Shown here piece by piece: positions 5,341 through 6,797 of a stretch of 6,797 nucleotides of DNA. A model generated the notes under the pieces. That model saw nothing but the letters and a program-made list of their open reading frames with translations. It did no database searches and was not told the DNA's origin. This stretch comes from Candidatus Heimdallarchaeota archaeon (GTDB lineage Archaea > Asgardarchaeota > Heimdallarchaeia > Heimdallarchaeales > Kariarchaeaceae): positions 1 through 6,797 of the forward strand of contig JAOUKW010000220.1 of the NCBI GenBank assembly GCA_029882335.1, written 5' to 3'. The position numbers and the translations under genes were made by a program. Within the stretch, counting starts at the first letter, position 1, and each line of letters begins with the position of its first letter.

Positions 5341-6797
5341 GTGTATAGTGAAATTATAAGTAATTGGGAGAGAGCAAATCCAGCTACTTCTTCTAGACTT
5401 GGTATTCATACATTCGATCATATTTTACCTGATTATTCTGAAGAATTTAGACTACAAAGAATTATCGAATTAAAGAGAGAATTACAGTATTTAGAAACAT
5501 TAACTCCTGTCTCTCAAATAGAAATATATGAATGGGAACTTGTTAAATTCACTTTGGAGAGGGAATTATTTTCTAGAGAAATATTAATGGATTATAAAAA
5601 TTCACTTGTCAGTTGGATATATCCATTGATGAGAGTTGAATCAAGTATAACTGCAAGAAACTATGCATCTGTTGATGAAAGACTTAGGATTATTATTGAA
5701 TTTGAAAAATCAATTCCTGATTATTTAAATAAATCACTTGAAATTATTGATTTAGAATTACCAAAAGCAAAATTATTAATGGGAATTTCATTCCTGTCAG
5801 GTTGTATTTCGTATTTCAAGGATACTTTAATTTCATTTGTAACACAAGCAGAAGATGAGAAACTTATTCATGAATGGTCTGAAGTAAATATATCTGCCAT
5901 TGAAGCTATGGAAAAGTTTACTAATATACTGAAAACGCAATATTTACCACGAGCACATGATAATTTTAAGTTAGGTAAAGATAAATTTTTAGAATTACTA
6001 AAGAATCAAGAAGGAGTTGAATTAACAGTAGAAAAACTACTATTGATTGGAGAAAATGATCTTGAAAGAAACTATAAAGCATTACTAAGCCTAGCAAATG
6101 ATAAATCCATAGAGGAATTTCTCCATGAAATTAAGATAGACTATCCAAATCCAGAAAATTTAATTTCTGAATCTAAAGAAATGTTATCACGAATGACAAA
6201 ATTTGTAAAGGATAACGATCTAATATCGGTACCAAATCATACCATGTGTGAGGTTATTAATACACCAAAAGCATTCCGGAGCTTTGCTTTTGCAGCAATG
6301 AACACACCCGGTCCATTTGAACTTCCCGAGGCATCTGAAGCGTACTATTGGATTACACCTCCCGCGCCTGAATGGGATGCAGATAAGACCCACCAGTATA
6401 TGCAATTTTTTAATAGAGGTTTCCTTGAATATGTTTCTGTACATGAGGTAATGCCTGGCCACTTTTTACAATTATTAAAAAATCAGGAAGCAGAAAGTAA
6501 AATAATGAACTATTTTGCATGGAGTACATCTATGATTGAAGGATGGGCTCATTATACAGAGGAAATGATGCATAATTATGGGTATTCTGATTTGGTAGAG
6601 CACACTATTTCTAGGGAGAAATTACATGCTGGGCAGTTATTGGGGGCACTAATGCGAAATTGTAGGTATGTCGCTGCAATAAAAATGCATTGCTTTGATA
6701 TGACAGTTAACGAAGCAAAAGAATTATTCATGAACAAGGGATTTATGCCTGAACCAAATGCACAAATTGAAGCAAATAGAGGAACAGTCGATTCTAT
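5341..6797 (+). CDS. DUF885-family putative zinc metallopeptidase (C-terminus beyond the window)
   Basis: The frame is open from GTG 5341 to the right edge (485 complete codons). It is closed upstream by TAA at 5296-5298 with no ATG or earlier GTG/TTG between, so GTG 5341 is the best start. The product belongs to the DUF885 family, a little-characterised group with a gluzincin-like zinc site. The visible site is HEVMPGHFLQ (His368, Glu369, His374) with EGWAHYTEEM (Glu400 as likely third ligand). The N-terminal 250 residues are helical and charged, with no signal peptide or transmembrane segment, so the enzyme is likely cytoplasmic. The C-terminal part, RNCRYVAAIKMH, then FDMTVNEAKELF and IEANRGT, matches a DUF885 subgroup with an AI.xH...MTvEEA pattern; about 50-80 residues probably remain outside the window. 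It is divergent from the aldo/keto reductase. Substrate and partner are unknown; peptidase activity is inferred from the motif. Confidence 0.88.
   Translation, partial: MYSEIISNWERANPATSSRLGIHTFDHILPDYSEEFRLQRIIELKRELQYLETLTPVSQIEIYEWELVKFTLERELFSREILMDYKNSLVSWIYPLMRVESSITARNYASVDERLRIIIEFEKSIPDYLNKSLEIIDLELPKAKLLMGISFLSGCISYFKDTLISFVTQAEDEKLIHEWSEVNISAIEAMEKFTNILKTQYLPRAHDNFKLGKDKFLELLKNQEGVELTVEKLLLIGENDLERNYKALLSLANDKSIEEFLHEIKIDYPNPENLISESKEMLSRMTKFVKDNDLISVPNHTMCEVINTPKAFRSFAFAAMNTPGPFELPEASEAYYWITPPAPEWDADKTHQYMQFFNRGFLEYVSVHEVMPGHFLQLLKNQEAESKIMNYFAWSTSMIEGWAHYTEEMMHNYGYSDLVEHTISREKLHAGQLLGALMRNCRYVAAIKMHCFDMTVNEAKELFMNKGFMPEPNAQIEANRGTVDS

Noticed and set aside
6220..6462. Open frame of 80 codons on the minus strand, rich in Cys
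   Set aside because: It is antisense to the conserved zinc-site region of the DUF885 gene. The Cys residues come from complementing GCA-rich codons, and they do not form a regular zinc-ribbon spacing I would trust.
1..6797. tRNA, rRNA, CRISPR repeats, transposase or attachment sites
   Set aside because: Reading both strands showed no cloverleaf-like GC-rich segment, no regularly spaced repeats and no transposase or integrase motifs.

Overview
The window is AT-rich DNA, roughly 30 % G+C by eye, and most probably archaeal. The evidence is TATA-like elements about 25-27 bases ahead of start codons with little or no leader, a Shine-Dalgarno site matching GGTGAT only inside an operon, and a secreted binding protein held by a C-terminal membrane anchor rather than a lipobox cysteine. 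No 16S rRNA or other lineage marker is present. An Asgard or Nitrososphaeria-type archaeon is possible, but that is a guess.

Bases 1-364 hold the 3'-truncated start of an unrecognised minus-strand gene. Bases 417-3653 form a complete transition-metal uptake locus of the ZnuABC/MntABC type. The binding protein (417-1439, minus) is divergent from a three-gene plus-strand operon: a DtxR/MntR-like regulator (1487-1945), an ABC-3 family permease (1952-2929) and an ABC ATPase (2922-3653). The 47-base divergent gap contains a 16-bp near-palindrome overlapping a TATA-like box, which is a natural candidate operator for the regulator. The working model is that the anchored protein captures zinc or a related metal outside the membrane, the permease and ATPase import it, and the regulator senses metal and represses both arms. 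Two metal-binding sets look altered: the regulator keeps the DtxR ancillary-site residues but lacks the primary-site ones, and the binding protein has His where the family usually has the fourth-ligand Asp.

Bases 3627-4109 (minus) encode an unrecognised four-helix membrane protein whose 3' end overlaps the ATPase gene convergently by 27 bases. Bases 4195-5199 (minus) encode an aldo/keto reductase closely resembling E. coli YajO, with the full catalytic tetrad. Divergent from it, a DUF885-family putative metallopeptidase starts at GTG 5341 and runs off the right edge with 485 codons visible. Its zinc-site motifs HEVMPGH and EGWAHYTE are intact.

No RNA genes, insertion sequences, CRISPR arrays, attachment sites or origins were seen. 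There is no gene-free stretch longer than 126 bases. Nothing here demonstrates a wholly new system. The most unusual points are the reshaped metal sites in the regulator and binding protein and the shared promoter/operator between them.
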